In this document: piece by piece, positions 62,668-64,000 of the stretch
Position numbering within the stretch: position 1 is the first letter of the stretch
Layout: the number at the start of each line of letters is the position of its first letter
Source of the DNA: Wolfiporia cocos
Lineage: Eukaryota > Basidiomycota > Agaricomycetes > Polyporales > Phaeolaceae
Assembly (NCBI GenBank): GCA_029448655.1
Contig: JACCLO010000005.1
Span: forward strand, 1,550,001-1,614,000
Reading direction: 5' to 3'
Length of the DNA: 64,000 bases
Position numbers and translations under genes: made by a program
The notes under the pieces: model-generated
Told to the model about the DNA's origin: nothing
Database searches by the model: none
The model's input: the letters and a program-made list of their open reading frames with translations, nothing else

Positions 62668-63024
62668 ATGCCAGGCTCTTATACTTCGTTTTGGTATGCT
62701 TTGTGCGGCACAAGCATGGTAATACTATTTTCACATAATGTACATGAGGATGGAGATCAGGACTCGGAAGCTGAGAAGAATCTGACAGAAAAAAACCTCA
62801 CAGCCGACGATGAGAATCAGGATGGCCCGACGATCAACGATGATGAAACTCTAGAAAGTAGCAGCCTCGTGCACTGCTATTACAAACCACTGCTCTCTTT
62901 GGTAAGGAAGCATGGACGGCGGGATGGCGGCCTTGAGACTTCATTTGGAAAGAGTCGGATCAGCCTTGCGAAGGTGCTACTGAGCGCCGGAATCCACATG
63001 TTGATAGTGGCTGACGGAATCTGA
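62668..63024 (+). CDS. Short hypothetical ORF divergent from the SIM-array gene
   Basis: 118 codons from ATG 62668, 55 bp from the start of the minus-strand gene. Hydrophobic start, acidic centre, no family recognised, no codon-usage signal that could be judged. It could be chance or a bidirectional-promoter transcript. Confidence 0.2.
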   Translation: MPGSYTSFWYALCGTSMVILFSHNVHEDGDQDSEAEKNLTEKNLTADDENQDGPTINDDETLESSSLVHCYYKPLLSLVRKHGRRDGGLETSFGKSRISLAKVLLSAGIHMLIVADGI

Positions 63025-64000
63025 CAGGCCTGGGCACCTAAGCGACAGCTGTCTGTCAAAGCGGCAGTGGCCGGCTTAGTCATTTTGGGACGTCTGGCTA
63101 GCCGTCTCCGCCCGGCGTCCTGCCGGCCACGCGCCGGATCACCTCCGATCGCCCTGATCGCGCGCCCCCTCGCAGCCCGTGCATCGACCCCGCCAGTCCG
63201 GCCGTCGCTGCCCGCTGCGCGCACGGCGCATGCGCCTTGTGTGTCCCGCCGGCCGTGCCCGGCGCCGACGCACTGCACGGGTCGCGTATACAGCCGTCGG
63301 CAGCTCGGGCCACGCAGATCGCGCCCCGCGCGAGTCAATTGAGCTCGTCACCTGTGCCCCGTTGCTACCCTGCCTCGAGCACACACACAGTCCTGGGAAC
63401 TGTCCCACGCTGCGTGCCCTCAGTATTGATGCCCATCCCCGCCGCGCTGCCCTGCGCACCCCGCGCACAACCTGCCAGCACACCGCTGCCCGCGACGGGC
63501 AGCACCGCGGCGGAAGCGGCTGGCGCGTCCTGCCGCCGCGCACGGTGCAGCGCTAGCGTGCTCGTGTGATACGCCGGAAGCCTTCTCACCGATCTCGACT
63601 CGCACGCACATGCGTAGTCCCTCGCCTGCCGCCTCGTCCGCCCGCGCCGACGCGTGCTCCGCGCGCGTTCGCCTCCGCGAACGCCCCGCGGCCTGCAGCT
63701 GCGGGGAACGTGCGCTCGAGCACGATGGCGTCATCACGCCGCCAAGCCTCGCCGCCCGAACCGCAAAAAACATACGCAGCTTCCATTGTTCGCAGGTCTG
63801 CTATCCTGGCTGATACACGGAGAGCTTCTCTGCGTGCAGCGGTCCACACGGCGTCCGCGCGCCAGGCCTCTTAGTGCGCGTCCAGCGCGTCTCTATAATG
63901 ACGCGGCCGCGCAGCCGTCTCAGCGCAACGCCGCACCTCTGCCTCACATCAAACCCTCCCGCCAGACAGTCCCCGCGCCCCGCGGTGCCAATGCAATACC
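63025..64000. other. GC-rich terminal stretch, nothing recognised
   Basis: About 65-70% GC, CpG-rich. Open frames on both strands are Arg/Ala/Pro-rich and overlap each other, the usual effect of high GC. No domain, splice-supported gene or RNA seen. Confidence 0.4.

Noticed and set aside
62668..63024. 118-codon ORF as a confident gene
   Set aside because: No family, no introns, no composition support; kept only as a low-confidence feature.

Overview
The window is nuclear DNA of a filamentous fungus, most likely a basidiomycete (Agaricomycetes). The host genes are GC-rich and split by many 48-60 bp introns with GTNNGY donors, and the protein families (spherulin-like cupin, DUF7702 membrane protein, basidiomycete kinase-like protein, SWIM-finger MULE transposase) fit that group. 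No rRNA, CRISPR or intact tRNA gene was seen.

Layout. 1-7.9 kb is a small host gene island: the last exon of an unrecognised gene, a secreted cupin with a C-terminal membrane anchor, a DUF7702 membrane protein, and a convergent kinase-like gene. 7.9-36.5 kb is a retrotransposon pile-up: element A (Ty3/gypsy, + strand, cut off in its RT), element C (a chromovirus on the - strand, 5'-truncated, fused in frame to a LINE endonuclease), a LINE remnant carrying two solo LTRs of a second family, and element B, a complete and apparently young chromovirus (28002-36456) with near-identical LTRs and a 5-bp target duplication. 36.5-48.1 kb is a graveyard: a second, broken copy of the kinase-like gene split by a solo LTR, an AT-rich TIR element, five solo LTRs of the B/C family in one orientation, a pair of tRNA-derived SINE-like units and a long foldback element. 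48.7-62.6 kb is again genic: a large low-complexity protein, an intact seven-exon MULE transposase gene, a degraded DOA4-type deubiquitinase pseudogene holding an inserted GC-rich repeat, and a seven-exon gene ending in four SUMO-interaction-like motifs. The last 1.4 kb is GC-rich with nothing recognised.

What is most unusual sits in the gypsy elements. (1) A and B each encode a dUTPase with all five motifs, but in different places: gag-dUTPase-protease-RT in A, protease-dUTPase-RT in B and C. (2) Both look self-primed: exactly 11 nt at the predicted mRNA start, about 32-35 nt after the TATA box, are complementary to 11 nt placed one base after the 5' LTR. (3) B and C share a -1 frameshift signal (GGATTTT, 5-nt spacer, 6-bp stem) at the gag stop. 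(4) B and C each carry two extra overlapping ORFs, one inside gag and one over the 3' end of pol. The latter encodes CCHC zinc knuckles, and in its first ~56 codons it shows about 18 synonymous against 2 non-synonymous codon differences between copies, although every synonymous change alters the pol frame. That pattern indicates a real, constrained, hidden gene.
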